A DNA stretch of 64,000 nucleotides from Rhodopseudomonas_A sp036404135 (lineage in GTDB: Bacteria; Pseudomonadota; Alphaproteobacteria; Rhizobiales; Xanthobacteraceae): the NCBI RefSeq assembly GCF_036404135.1, contig NZ_DASWPE010000098.1:128711-192710 (forward strand), written 5' to 3'. The notes beneath the pieces were generated by a model. It was not told the DNA's origin. It saw nothing but the letters and a program-made list of their open reading frames with translations, and searched no databases. Shown here piece after piece: positions 16,033-24,821 of the stretch (positions within the stretch are counted from its first letter, which is position 1; every line of letters begins with the position of its first letter). The translations under genes were made by a program, and so were the position numbers.

Positions 16033-16640
16033 GAGTTTACTTCCGAGACTATTGAGTTCTTTTTGTAGGTATTTTCAATATTCTGAATTATGGCTTCGAC
16101 GGCGCGGTTGGGCTCCAACTGAATAGCGTCGACGTTCCAACCTGAAAACGCTTTTTCAAATCCAGACAGCACCTCAAGATCAACGACCGGATCCGTATCT
16201 CGGAGAGCGTCATTCATAGTTTTTGGAAAAGCTCGAACCGGTAGATAGAAGATTAAATCATAGGTCTTCACATACGATCTCCCAAAGTCAAAAATTGCGT
16301 CCATAAAACTGCAGCCACGGGCGTCAAGCTCTGAAAAGCGCGCCAGCGAATAGGCATATGTATCGATGACGCTACGATCACCTACGACTATCTGTGCGCT
16401 GAGGCCCGCACGCATTTCTTCCGCAATTTGAAGGCCAAGAACCTCAATTTCCATTTCTATCGAAAGGTGCCTTCCAGCTAGCAGCAAAGACTGCCGGGCA
16501 GACTCTGGGGCAACCACGGCATTGAGACCGCTTTCACGTAGCCTTGCCACTACGGCGTGGCATAAGGTCGTCTTCCCGCTCCCGTGTATGCCAGAGATCG
16601 CAAATCGAAAAGGCCGATTTCCGCTGTAATTCGAAGTCAT
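16029..16640 (-). CDS. P-loop nucleoside/nucleotide kinase-like ATPase
   Basis: 203 residues. Walker A is GIHGSGKTT (17-25) just after a beta strand (FRFAIS); IVVGDRSVIDTYAYSLA carries the DR motif seen in thymidylate kinase-like and NadR-type (AAA_28) kinases, and LIFYLPV is a following core strand. The family phosphorylates nucleosides, nucleotides or nicotinamide riboside. The lid region is short, so substrate cannot be fixed. Its start overlaps the phosphoribosyltransferase-like gene by four bases and its end overlaps the Trypco1 gene by four, so expression is coupled. Within this operon it probably acts on a product of the two base/ribose enzymes. Confidence 0.82.
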   Translation of the reverse strand: MTSNYSGNRPFRFAISGIHGSGKTTLCHAVVARLRESGLNAVVAPESARQSLLLAGRHLSIEMEIEVLGLQIAEEMRAGLSAQIVVGDRSVIDTYAYSLARFSELDARGCSFMDAIFDFGRSYVKTYDLIFYLPVRAFPKTMNDALRDTDPVVDLEVLSGFEKAFSGWNVDAIQLEPNRAVEAIIQNIENTYKKNSIVSEVNS

Positions 16641-17518
16641 TCGATCTCATCAATTCTTGAGATTTTTGATGCGTACGCCGAACGCTCTTTCACGACCAGC
16701 GAACCATCTATCGGTCCGTCGGCGGATGGAAATAATCCGCTTTGTGGCAGGTCCCAATAATGTGCTTCGATCCGAGCTAGCGCGTGATACTTTTTTGGCG
16801 CCTGTGCCTGCGAACCAAAATCCCAACCCGCTACCGAGATGCCGCGATCGTGATAAACGGACCGTGCGCGCTCAAGATATTTTGGCGATGCAATCGTCTG
16901 GTTGTGCAAAAAGGCAATATCGAATCCATTTTGTGCTATTCCAAATGCCGCGAGGCCAAATAGAAATATTGGCTCGATATTGCGAGTCAGACAAAACGAA
17001 GTGATACGCTGCGCTCCGACAATCGTTCCAGCATAAGATAGAATTATGACTCGCCTCAGCGAATGGGCTTCCAGATATGCTTCAAGCACTACGCGAACCG
17101 TCTCACCGCTCGCAATAGTGTCGCCAATTAGAAGGGTCTCCGTTGCCGCATCAAAATTAGCGAAGTGAACCTTTACGGTTACGCCTTCCTCCGAAACGTT
17201 CGTTCTATTGGTAGCAACGAAGTTGATTGGCAGGTTTCTTCTAAAAGCTAACTCATACGCTGCATGAAGAAAGTAGTAGTACCCCTTTGTAAGGATCATC
17301 ATCTCGGAAACATCTGACGATTCCGCTGGCAAGAGTGGTTTGACATGACGCAAAAATAGTACGCTTGCTTCGCGACATTCGCGGACAAAGTCCAGCCCAA
17401 GGTTCTTACGGTTGAACAGCAAACGCTCCAAGGGAGCGTTCTCACATACGAAAAGATTGGCAACTCCATCAACTCTTGGAGCGTAGGCCGCACTACCTTG
17501 GACAGTAAGATCAATCAT
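16637..17518 (-). CDS. phosphoribosyltransferase-like protein
   Basis: About 293 residues from ATG 17518 (a TTG at 17527 would add three). TLLIGDTIASGETV (about 128-141) matches the PRPP-binding loop of type I phosphoribosyltransferases (core D-D/T-x-x-x-x-G-x-T, with the usual first acidic residue replaced by Gly before Asp). A preceding hydrophobic strand and the later VIILSYAGTIVG fit the Rossmann-like fold. The N-terminal ~110 residues and the C-terminal ~90 are lineage-specific. Family members transfer or remove bases from ribose 5-phosphate. It lies 31 bp after the deoxyribohydrolase-like gene and overlaps the kinase gene. Confidence 0.8.
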   Translation of the reverse strand: MIDLTVQGSAAYAPRVDGVANLFVCENAPLERLLFNRKNLGLDFVRECREASVLFLRHVKPLLPAESSDVSEMMILTKGYYYFLHAAYELAFRRNLPINFVATNRTNVSEEGVTVKVHFANFDAATETLLIGDTIASGETVRVVLEAYLEAHSLRRVIILSYAGTIVGAQRITSFCLTRNIEPIFLFGLAAFGIAQNGFDIAFLHNQTIASPKYLERARSVYHDRGISVAGWDFGSQAQAPKKYHALARIEAHYWDLPQSGLFPSADGPIDGSLVVKERSAYASKISRIDEIE

Positions 17519-17549
17519 TGAAAACAAGGGTGAGAGGGAAAAACGACAT

Positions 17550-18110
17550 TCAATTTGGAAATAACAATCTCATTGGAAGGTCGTTTGGCAATAGTCGTTC
17601 TCGATAGGCGGCGATCGCTTCTTCGAGTACTGAATCGCTGATACGCGGCTGGAACGTCGGTAGCTCGTCTCTTATCCATCTGCCTGCCGAGGTGAAATCG
17701 TCAACCACGGCGTCAAGCAGTGACATAAAATGCGGATGAACGTAGTTTTTCGCCACCCCCCCTCTATACTCAACGTTCGATTGCCGGTAATACGAGGAGG
17801 GAGGAAGGACACCAATCACCGCGCGCGAAAAGTGCCGACCGGCCAAAAGTTCAACGCCGATACCGATACCTCGACGCTCTCGCGCGTCGATGATTACAAC
17901 ATCGCATTGTTGAATTTGAAACATGTCGCGTCCAAATAGCGGCAGATGATCATCCAGATTCGTTACGGGATCGTCTGGGTTCAGAAAGTCAATCTCAACC
18001 GGTCTCGCGCCATGGTTTACTTGGGCTCGCTCAGTATCAGACCAGCAGAGCTTCTTAGTATCAGCAGGTCCCTTTTGGATGCTGCCAGAGCAATAAACAC
18101 GTCGCCTCAT
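17550..18110 (-). CDS. nucleoside 2-deoxyribosyltransferase / DRHyd-like protein
   Basis: 186 residues; ATG at 18110 with GGGGAGGG upstream. The start RVYCSGSIQKG corresponds to the first strand and phosphate/ribose loop of the nucleoside deoxyribosyltransferase fold; CDVVIIDARERRGIGIGVEL (69-88) gives the second core strand and a catalytic-type Glu87 in GIGVELLAG, followed by a third strand (AVIGVLP). DRHyd-type enzymes cleave N-glycosidic bonds of (deoxy)nucleotides or sense their derivatives and recur in bacterial conflict systems. It is the first gene of the five-gene operon. The exact reaction is unknown. Confidence 0.8.
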   Translation of the reverse strand: MRRRVYCSGSIQKGPADTKKLCWSDTERAQVNHGARPVEIDFLNPDDPVTNLDDHLPLFGRDMFQIQQCDVVIIDARERRGIGIGVELLAGRHFSRAVIGVLPPSSYYRQSNVEYRGGVAKNYVHPHFMSLLDAVVDDFTSAGRWIRDELPTFQPRISDSVLEEAIAAYRERLLPNDLPMRLLFPN

Positions 18111-18368
18111 CGCGCCCTCCCCAATATTCCAATTATCATACCAAAATCAATGCAAGCAACTTAAAAGTGTGGCAAATGACCTTACTACAAAGTTGAATGC
18201 AGGAAATTGATACGACATCCTCCCTGCAGGTCTTCGTATCAAGCGATGAACGAAGATATCGAGACTCTCTCTCAATAAACTGCGCCCAGTATGACGCGCA
18301 TTGGAGGTGGCCCTTCATTGGAAGGCTCGTGTGCGAGCCTCCCTTGGCCGGCAAGATGCCGGCCTGGA

Positions 18369-18566
18369 TCATCGGTGCCCCTCCACCGGCTTGGGTTCGC
18401 GGATCACGAGCCGACCGCTGACGGGCGTCGCCGTCAGCGTGATGTTGAAGCCCTTGCCGTCCTCGTGCGGCCAGGCGGCGCCGACCTTGGTCCAGAAGGC
18501 GTTGTCACCTTCGCCGTCCACCACGAATACTCCGTGCGGAAGAATGTTTTTCGGTTTGCGTTTCAT
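18369..18566 (-). CDS. small conserved island protein, paralogue of 36381-36575
   Basis: 65 residues (MKRKPKNILPHGVFVVDGEG). The core FWTKVGAAWPHEDGKGFNIT then SGRLVIRE is repeated almost residue for residue in the second small gene at 36.4 kb (FWTKIGAAWPNEDGKGFNVE, SGRMVIRE). A small all-beta fold is likely. I know this pattern only as conserved hypothetical proteins of rhizobial/alphaproteobacterial elements. It is flanked by >250 bp of gene-free DNA on both sides, so it is probably monocistronic. Two divergent copies on one element suggest a selected role or two merged ancestral elements. Confidence 0.65.
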   Translation of the reverse strand: MKRKPKNILPHGVFVVDGEGDNAFWTKVGAAWPHEDGKGFNITLTATPVSGRLVIREPKPVEGHR

Positions 18567-18875
18567 GTTTGTAGTCTCCCGTTGGTTTTTCCGGCCACAT
18601 CCATCGCGGCCGGTCGGGAGTTTCAGAGGCTCGCAGGAACGAGCGGACGCGCAACGGAGGGTCCGGCCGAGGGCCCCTCGGGGATACGGCTGGATGCCTT
18701 GCGCGTTTGCGCTGCGGGACTAACTCACGACAAAGAACGGCCGCGTGGTGGTGGACGGCGGGAGATGAATGAACGACGCCAAACCTCGCTCGAAACGATT
18801 CCGCATGGTATCTACGGTGGCAGACGGTCAGATAACGAGGCCAAGCGCTTCGAGATGCCTGCCTCGTGAAGAGCG
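18567..18875. other. gene-free region upstream of small island protein
   Basis: 309 bases between the start of the 65-residue gene and the end of the S1/P1 nuclease gene. It should hold the promoter of the small gene; a CGGCC...GGCCG inverted repeat lies close to that start (around 18589-18620). I see no gene, RNA or terminator with a T-run. Confidence 0.35.
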
Positions 18876-19727
18876 CTACGGCACCGGGCACTGGTTGGAT
18901 GAATACGCCTCGTTGAGGAACCGGGCCAAACGCAATCCCGCGACGCCCAACTGGCGGTCAAGAATCGGCAGGATCAAGGTATAGTAACTGTCATCGAGCA
19001 CCTTACTCGCGGGTACAAGATTCCACACGGTCTGCGCCGCCTTATGGGTCTCGATGGCCCAGTCGGCCGTCGTCCCGGCGTCGATGCCCGGCGCTTGCGC
19101 CTCGGCGCTCGTGAGCCAGCCGGTTTCCAGGCGATCTACATAGGCGCCCCAGTCCCAGACGGTTTTCATGATCAGGCCAGTGTCCCACGCCGCATGAAAA
19201 TTGGAATGCGCATGCACCGGCTGACAGGTGCCGGTGCAGGTCAGGCCCGCCATGAACACGTCCACCTGAACACCATTGCCGCCCCGTTCTTCAAGCACGG
19301 TGTGCAGCGGTTGATGGACATCGCCGACAAAATGCACCGCGAATTTCAACGCCTCGATTTTCAAATCGTCAGGCGCGCAGCGGAGATCATTCTTGAGACG
19401 GTCGAGTTCGGCCACAACGCAATCGCCCTTGGCCGGATCGTTCGTGCAGTCCCGCACTACATCATAGGCATTCAGCGCGATCGGAATGTCCACGAAATGC
19501 CAATTGTACGTCTGGGGCCGTGCGTCACGGACGTCGTCCGCCCAGCTGCCGACCGATGCGAGCGAATGCCCGGTCCCCAGCACCTCGCTGACCTGCGCCG
19601 TCGCTTGCGGGGTGAGTCTCCGCTGCGCAATTTCCGCGATTATGGAATGCCCCTCCTGACCCCATGCCCAAGCTTGCGAAACGGGCGCTGCGACCAGCAA
19701 TGTCAGTAGAAACGTCGATCGCCTCAT
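18876..19727 (-). CDS. secreted S1/P1-type zinc nuclease
   Basis: 283 residues from ATG 19727, chosen because GGAG lies at ideal spacing and a signal peptide begins at once (MRRSTFLLTLLVAAPVSQAW); the frame extends 15 codons further. Cleavage after AWA leaves an N-terminal Trp (WGQEGH), the zinc ligand of this family. Other ligands are visible: WADDVRD, NWHFVDI, HFVGDVHQPLH, HSNFHAAWD. These trinuclear-zinc enzymes degrade single-stranded DNA and RNA outside the cytoplasm. It follows the DUF2235 gene at 48 bp and is the last gene of a likely four-gene operon beginning with relaxase 2. Confidence 0.9.
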   Translation of the reverse strand: MRRSTFLLTLLVAAPVSQAWAWGQEGHSIIAEIAQRRLTPQATAQVSEVLGTGHSLASVGSWADDVRDARPQTYNWHFVDIPIALNAYDVVRDCTNDPAKGDCVVAELDRLKNDLRCAPDDLKIEALKFAVHFVGDVHQPLHTVLEERGGNGVQVDVFMAGLTCTGTCQPVHAHSNFHAAWDTGLIMKTVWDWGAYVDRLETGWLTSAEAQAPGIDAGTTADWAIETHKAAQTVWNLVPASKVLDDSYYTLILPILDRQLGVAGLRLARFLNEAYSSNQCPVP

Positions 19728-19775
19728 GGCTTTCTCCATACTCCGAAAGACACGTCTATTGATCCGCGGCATTAG

Positions 19776-22364
19776 CTACTTCTCCACAGTGACCTTCGCT
19801 TTGCCCGTGTTGCCGATCCAATCCGCCACGAGCGTCTCGTATCCCCAGAACCCGAGCATTGGCTTGTTGAGGTAGATAAAGAGCTCCCCATCACGTTTGG
19901 GACGGAAACCTTCGGAGACGAATTCCGCCTTATCCGGCACCGGCGGGTTGATGTCATAGGCTGACCGGTCGTCCGTCTGTTCGGGCGGCGGCCGGTCGAG
20001 GAAATCCTCTTCGTTTCCTTTGCCGCCTATCCGGAGAATGATGCTTCCCCAGGGACGGTCAAAGGTTCGTCGCAGCGGAAACAACAGCGCGAGCGCGACC
20101 GACCTGAAAAATGAAAGGTGAGAGACCGGTTGACCTCCCATGTACGATTCCTCGCCGAAGAAAGTCCACTTGCCGGTGGCTGAAACATTGTCTTCCTCTG
20201 GAAGCCGCTTGACCGAGACGAGATATCTCTCGCCGGTCCTGAGGAAAACGCCGGTTGAAATGCAAATGTTGTTCGGCAGGTTGCTTGCCTCGCGCGCCGT
20301 ATCAAAGACCAACTCAACCTTTTCCTTGCCTCCGACCCGCTGAAAACCGTCATGTCCGGTGTTCAGCTGCGTATTTTCAGTGCAAAAACTGCCAAGACTG
20401 TCGCGCATATTGAAATGGTAATGGCTGCCGAAGGCGACAGCGAGATAGAGCAACCCAACGGCTGAGACTGCAGGCGCGATCCCGTATTTGAAGGCGTGAA
20501 GGGCGGCTTGATACCAGGGCGCTTGCCTGAGTTTTCTGACAGCGGCACCGGGCAGGAAGTAGACCACCAAAAACGTTGCCAGAACGACTCGCACGGGCTG
20601 GGCCGTATAATCGAGCAGGATGTCGTTCGCAGGCTCGGGCAAGGCCAGCCACCCCAATCCCCACCCCCAGCCGAAGAGAGGATAGCAAAGCAGATAGAGG
20701 ATCACGCCGACGAAGAGCGTGCTCGCTGGCAGCGATGAGACCGGCGGCGACTTCGGCGCCGCGGGACTGTTGCTCGCAGGCAGATACTTGATCCAGAGGA
20801 GCCGCATGCGGTCCTTGATCGAGCCTGCGAGCTTGGCACTCACCCAGGTAAGAAATGCAACAAGGAGAGCCCAAACCAGGAACCATGCCGGATCCCTTGC
20901 GTAAGCATCGATCCATCGGGAGGCCAGCCCAGGAAGGACGGTTCCGACCAACCTGATGGTGTCAGACGCCCAGCGAAACGGTGTTCGGAGTTCCTGGAAG
21001 GGATAGCTGTCCCGGAACAAGGGATAAAGCAGCAGATAGCCCGTGGCAAAGACCGTGAGGAAGTAGATGGCTCGCTTGCGCCAGACGTAATCCCAGACCT
21101 CCTCTTGAGCTCCATGTCGTAGCGTGCCGCTATCTTTTCCCTCGGCAAGAGCGGCGCTGTTTGGTTCAACGTTCGTCAGGATAGGCGCAATGGGCGGCGG
21201 GGGTTTGGGGCTCACCAGGACATCCGTTGACGTCACTACCTCATAGTCAGCTGGGAGAACGATGGGCGCATAGAAATGGGCGCCGACTTTGATCCTGCCG
21301 AACACGGCCTCATGAATCTTGGGCTTTGGCGCCCAATTTTCGTGTTTCGGCATCGCCGCATAAAAATCCGCCATTTTGCGCGGGCTGTACCTGTAGTAGC
21401 CACCAAGTCCGCTGCGGGAATCGTAAAGCCGCCCATCCTTGTCCTTGGCCGAGTCGGTGCTCAGCAGGGCGTCGGGTTCAGCATCCGGCATGTCTTTGAA
21501 CTGAAGTCCGGCATCCTTAGCCTCGGCCATCATCCACGCGAGGGCGATGTTGGCGAGGGAGTCGTCGGGATACCCCCCACCGACGTTGGAATGCACGCCG
21601 GCAAACCAGACCTGCAGCAATTGCTCTTTGTCGGTCGGTCGGCTCACCCCGCTCGGCTGGGTATTGGAGGGCGTCTCATCCCACAGGACCGGGTGAAAGG
21701 TCGCGCGCTCGTCATCGATCGCGAGGGCGTGTCTCGCCTTTTTGATATTTGTGTTGAAATTCTTGTTGGGCAATTCAAGCGGCCAAAGCCACTCACTGAC
21801 GCCCCGGGTCATTTCATCGATGGGCAAACCGTATGCCGCAACGGTGTCCCAGACACCAACAAACTCGATTGAGGAGATGGGGGTTTCACAGGATTTGTAG
21901 AACCTCTTGTCCAGGATGATCTGGGCCAGACGAAATGGATATTGGAGATTCCAGATCGGGTATTTGTTGTGGCGGTAGGCGCGAAAGGCTGCGCGGGCTT
22001 TTTTGTCAAGCTCCGCTTCGTTGGCGAAATGCACCAGCCCCTGGTTCAAGACGAGTCCGACAACCACGCGGATCGTAAAGGCGCCTCGGCTAAAGCCAAA
22101 CGCGAAGATCTGGTCGCCAGACTGGTAATTCCGGCAAAGAAATTTGTACAGGTTGATGACGTTCCGCTTGAGGCCCCAGCCAAACACACCACCGAGGATC
22201 GCAAATGGCTTGAACGATGACGTTCCGACGCCATCGTCGTAAATGGCGATTTGATCCGAGCCTTTCAACTCCAGTGCCTGGAACAGTCGCCAGACGTTGG
22301 TCCGCCATACTTTTCCGGCGGCATTGCCTGTCCCATCGGAGAGAAGAACAATCTTCTTTGCCAT
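19776..22364 (-). CDS. DUF2235 (Tle1-like) alpha/beta-hydrolase with membrane region
   Basis: 862 residues. The N-terminal part is a DUF2235 hydrolase: KKIVLLSDGTGN, DDGVGT, and the nucleophile elbow FGFSRGAFT (Ser92), with FVGVWDTVAAYGLP and FAGVHSNVGGGYPDD as further conserved blocks, the latter carrying the putative catalytic His. Between about residues 430 and 670 there are several hydrophobic segments, then a ~170-residue soluble tail. DUF2235 proteins include type VI phospholipase effectors of the Tle1 group, but also non-secreted enzymes; no VgrG or PAAR gene is present. It probably acts on lipids at the membrane. It lies between a small membrane protein and a secreted nuclease. Confidence 0.85.
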   Translation of the reverse strand: MAKKIVLLSDGTGNAAGKVWRTNVWRLFQALELKGSDQIAIYDDGVGTSSFKPFAILGGVFGWGLKRNVINLYKFLCRNYQSGDQIFAFGFSRGAFTIRVVVGLVLNQGLVHFANEAELDKKARAAFRAYRHNKYPIWNLQYPFRLAQIILDKRFYKSCETPISSIEFVGVWDTVAAYGLPIDEMTRGVSEWLWPLELPNKNFNTNIKKARHALAIDDERATFHPVLWDETPSNTQPSGVSRPTDKEQLLQVWFAGVHSNVGGGYPDDSLANIALAWMMAEAKDAGLQFKDMPDAEPDALLSTDSAKDKDGRLYDSRSGLGGYYRYSPRKMADFYAAMPKHENWAPKPKIHEAVFGRIKVGAHFYAPIVLPADYEVVTSTDVLVSPKPPPPIAPILTNVEPNSAALAEGKDSGTLRHGAQEEVWDYVWRKRAIYFLTVFATGYLLLYPLFRDSYPFQELRTPFRWASDTIRLVGTVLPGLASRWIDAYARDPAWFLVWALLVAFLTWVSAKLAGSIKDRMRLLWIKYLPASNSPAAPKSPPVSSLPASTLFVGVILYLLCYPLFGWGWGLGWLALPEPANDILLDYTAQPVRVVLATFLVVYFLPGAAVRKLRQAPWYQAALHAFKYGIAPAVSAVGLLYLAVAFGSHYHFNMRDSLGSFCTENTQLNTGHDGFQRVGGKEKVELVFDTAREASNLPNNICISTGVFLRTGERYLVSVKRLPEEDNVSATGKWTFFGEESYMGGQPVSHLSFFRSVALALLFPLRRTFDRPWGSIILRIGGKGNEEDFLDRPPPEQTDDRSAYDINPPVPDKAEFVSEGFRPKRDGELFIYLNKPMLGFWGYETLVADWIGNTGKAKVTVEK

Positions 22365-22430
22365 CGCAATCTCCCAATTAAAATACTCAAATGAGAATCT
22401 GAATATCGGCGCGCTGAATGAATACGAATT

Positions 22431-22994
22431 TCAAATCGACTTGCTGGCAGGAAAGAGCCACAGAACAACGTAGAGGACACTCAAAAATCCGACCTGCCCG
22501 ATGGCCGCGCTGACAGACGCGAGTTTGATGGCGGTGAGGGTTTTCAGCACACCGAACGTTGCGTCGGTCAGCGGCGTGAACAATTTGAAAATTGCTACGA
22601 CAACGGCATCCTCGGCAAGATCTGAGACCATGTATCCAACCGGAAACAGCCACCAGACCCAGGCCGGAACGTTGGAGAGGAAAGGAAATGACCCCGCCAG
22701 CGCCAGGGAGGAAAGCCCCAGGAGGAGACCAAGACTGACAAGGAAGGCGATATCGAGCGGGATAAGGGTCGGAAAGACATAACCTGCGATGGCGTCGTGA
22801 TTACCCGGCTCCGATAACCATTGGGAGAGCGTTTCCCGACTCAGCAGCCTCGGTTTCTGGGAAGGAATATAGTTCATCCGCTCAATGAATCGGCCGCTGA
22901 CATCCTCGCCATATTTTGGCGTGATCACGTATTTGAGGATCAGCGTCAGGCCAATGGTTATGACGAACAACCCAAGGACGCTCTTCATTTTCAT
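22431..22994 (-). CDS. multi-helix membrane protein of unknown function
   Basis: 187 residues with about four hydrophobic helices: 4-23, 76-100, 106-124 and 158-182. The first loop (KYGEDVSGRFIERMNYIPSQ) is polar. No family is recognised. It starts 32 bp after relaxase 2 ends and is followed after 66 bp by the DUF2235 hydrolase, so it may be the partner of that hydrolase, for example an immunity or anchoring protein; this is inference from position only. Confidence 0.6.
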   Translation of the reverse strand: MKMKSVLGLFVITIGLTLILKYVITPKYGEDVSGRFIERMNYIPSQKPRLLSRETLSQWLSEPGNHDAIAGYVFPTLIPLDIAFLVSLGLLLGLSSLALAGSFPFLSNVPAWVWWLFPVGYMVSDLAEDAVVVAIFKLFTPLTDATFGVLKTLTAIKLASVSAAIGQVGFLSVLYVVLWLFPASKSI

Positions 22995-23026
22995 CGTCCC
23001 CTAAAGTCATCACTCTTGCAGCAAGC

Positions 23027-24559
23027 TCACCGATCGCGCTCGCGCTCAGGCCCGTCGGTCCGCGATCGCTCGGTTTCTCGGTCCCCGAGCCAGTCCAGCC
23101 GATCCTCCCGCCTGGCCGCGGCCGGCGTTGGCGAATGGGCCGCATCCAACCAATCCAGCCGATCCTCATGGGGCGCCAGCCGATATTTATCCGTTCCTCT
23201 CTCTGACACCTCGATATCATTCTGCCGATCGACGGCGGCGCGGGCCTCCACCCGTTCTTCCACGGGCATGCGCTCCGGCCTTGGCGGCACAGCCGCGCGC
23301 GATGCCGGCCGCCGCTCCTCGAAAATAAGTCTCTCCTCCGCCTCTTCCAGTTCACGTGGATGCAGAGGCCGCCCATCCGGATCCGGCACCGGTTCAAGCC
23401 CAGTCCGCTCCGCTTCCTGAAGCCTGAGCTCAGTCAGCTTGGCGTCGAATTCCCGCAGGCTGGCTTCGACCCGTTTCCAGTCATCGAGCGGATGGTCTGT
23501 CCGGTAGCCGTCCGCCTGCATGCGCTCCCGCACCGCGTCATGCAGTTCGCGCCAGACCGGCAAGAGATCCTCAAGGACTTCCTCCCGAACGGCCGCCCCG
23601 CGCTCCACATCCGCAAGCAGCTTTTTCGCGGCCTCCCCGACCCGGATCGGATCCTGGTTTTCAAGCCGGATGCGGTCTTCATTAGGCCGGGGTGGATAAA
23701 GCTCGGGCCCCCAGAGCCGCTTGTCAACCTCCCGCCAGAACGTGCCCCATTCCCTGGCCTCGTCCGGACTGAGTCCGGGAACGGGCTCCCGCCGTTCCGG
23801 CGGCCAATCGGGCCGCCCGGACAGCAAGGGAAAGCGGTCGCGCACCCTGGCCTCGCCCAACAACTCGCGCCGGGCCTCAAGCGTATCATGCTCGATCATT
23901 GGTCTCCCCCATCGCCGGGCCCGGCGTTCAGCCGGGTCCGGCCCTCGATGAACAGTCGGTAGTTGGTCGATGCCACGGGCCGCATGACTGCGGGCGTCGA
24001 TCTCGACGCCTGCGCCCGCCTTGCCGAGGGCGTCGTTGGCGATAACCGCCCAGGCCTGCCGCGCCTCGGTCACGAAGGCGAGGCCATCCGCCTCGCGCAT
24101 CTTGAGTTTGAAGCCGTCCGCGCCGACGGCGCGGGTGGTCAGCATCAGGTGGACGTGGGGATTGCGCAGAGTACCATCGTCATGAATGGCGATGTCGACG
24201 ACGTGACCCCGGGTCACGTACACGTCGGCCATCGACCGGGCGACCTCCTCCCAGGCTCGCCTTGGGAGTTCAACCGGCAGCGCGAACTCGATTTCCTTGG
24301 CGAGTCGCGCGTCCTTCCTCTTCTCCGCCGCCTCGACCGCGTTCCAGAGCTTGGCCCGGTCGGACATCCAGGCAGGCGCCCCCGGCGGTAGCCTGATCTC
24401 GGTGAACACTACGTCGCGCTTGCCGCCGAACGCGCTGTCCTTTTCCTCCGCGTCGTTGGGCAGGGTCTCTCCTGCCCGGTATGCCGCGGCGGCGACGGCC
24501 GACCGGCCGTCCCGGCGGCTGATATTCTTGACGTGCAGGTGGTAGATGGCCACGGGCAT
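23027..24559 (-). CDS. MobA/MobL-type (MOBQ) relaxase (module 2)
   Basis: 510 residues from ATG 24559. The relaxase domain shows putative catalytic Tyr27 (SAVAAAAYRAGE), conserved FTEIRLPPGAP and KEIEFALPVEL blocks, and the histidine motif NPHVHLMLTTR (His135, His137). The C-terminal half is highly charged, with EDRLDWL repeated twice near the end (PHEDRLDWLDAA, RREDRLDWLGDR), unlike relaxase 1. It is divergent from coupling ATPase 2 across a candidate oriT. It is not closely similar to relaxase 1 outside the motifs, so the two modules have separate origins rather than being a recent duplication. Confidence 0.92.
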   Translation of the reverse strand: MPVAIYHLHVKNISRRDGRSAVAAAAYRAGETLPNDAEEKDSAFGGKRDVVFTEIRLPPGAPAWMSDRAKLWNAVEAAEKRKDARLAKEIEFALPVELPRRAWEEVARSMADVYVTRGHVVDIAIHDDGTLRNPHVHLMLTTRAVGADGFKLKMREADGLAFVTEARQAWAVIANDALGKAGAGVEIDARSHAARGIDQLPTVHRGPDPAERRARRWGRPMIEHDTLEARRELLGEARVRDRFPLLSGRPDWPPERREPVPGLSPDEAREWGTFWREVDKRLWGPELYPPRPNEDRIRLENQDPIRVGEAAKKLLADVERGAAVREEVLEDLLPVWRELHDAVRERMQADGYRTDHPLDDWKRVEASLREFDAKLTELRLQEAERTGLEPVPDPDGRPLHPRELEEAEERLIFEERRPASRAAVPPRPERMPVEERVEARAAVDRQNDIEVSERGTDKYRLAPHEDRLDWLDAAHSPTPAAARREDRLDWLGDRETERSRTDGPERERDR

Positions 24560-24630
24560 CTCACTTGGCACGATAGCAGCGCGCCCCCTCTTGGGGCGCG
24601 CCGGGTCCAGGGTGTCCCTGGCGCACTAGC

Positions 24631-24741
24631 CGGTTTTCTCCGACGCGCCTCTCCGCGTCGGTCAGAAAACCGAGCTACGCGTCGCCGCCACCTCCAAAAC
24701 TCAATGCGTACATGTTGGCGGCGATGCGTAAGTGCGCTGTT
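24631..24741 (+). other. candidate oriT of module 2 (inverted repeat plus nic-like site)
   Basis: Between divergent relaxase 2 and coupling ATPase 2 lies a strong inverted repeat, CGGTTTTCT-CGACGCG...CGCGTCG-AGAAAACCG (24631-24672), then ATGTTGGCG (24712) and TAAGTGCGCTGTT (24729-24741). The arrangement parallels RSF1010-type oriT, where an inverted repeat with GGTTTCTC arms precedes TAAGTGCGC. The nic-like motif lies 170 bp from the relaxase start, as in module 1 (137 bp) and in the same orientation. A further GCGCCCC/GGGGCGC hairpin is at about 24573-24601. Confidence 0.65.
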
Positions 24742-24821
24742 ACTTCGGAGATAGTGTCACACTTTGCGATTGTGTCACCAGATTTCTCCCGTTAGCTTGA
24801 TGGACGGGCAAGGGGTGTCGC

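Noticed and set aside
19776..22364. Type VI secretion effector call for the DUF2235 protein
   Set aside because: No VgrG, PAAR, Hcp or other T6SS genes in the window; DUF2235 proteins also have non-secreted members.
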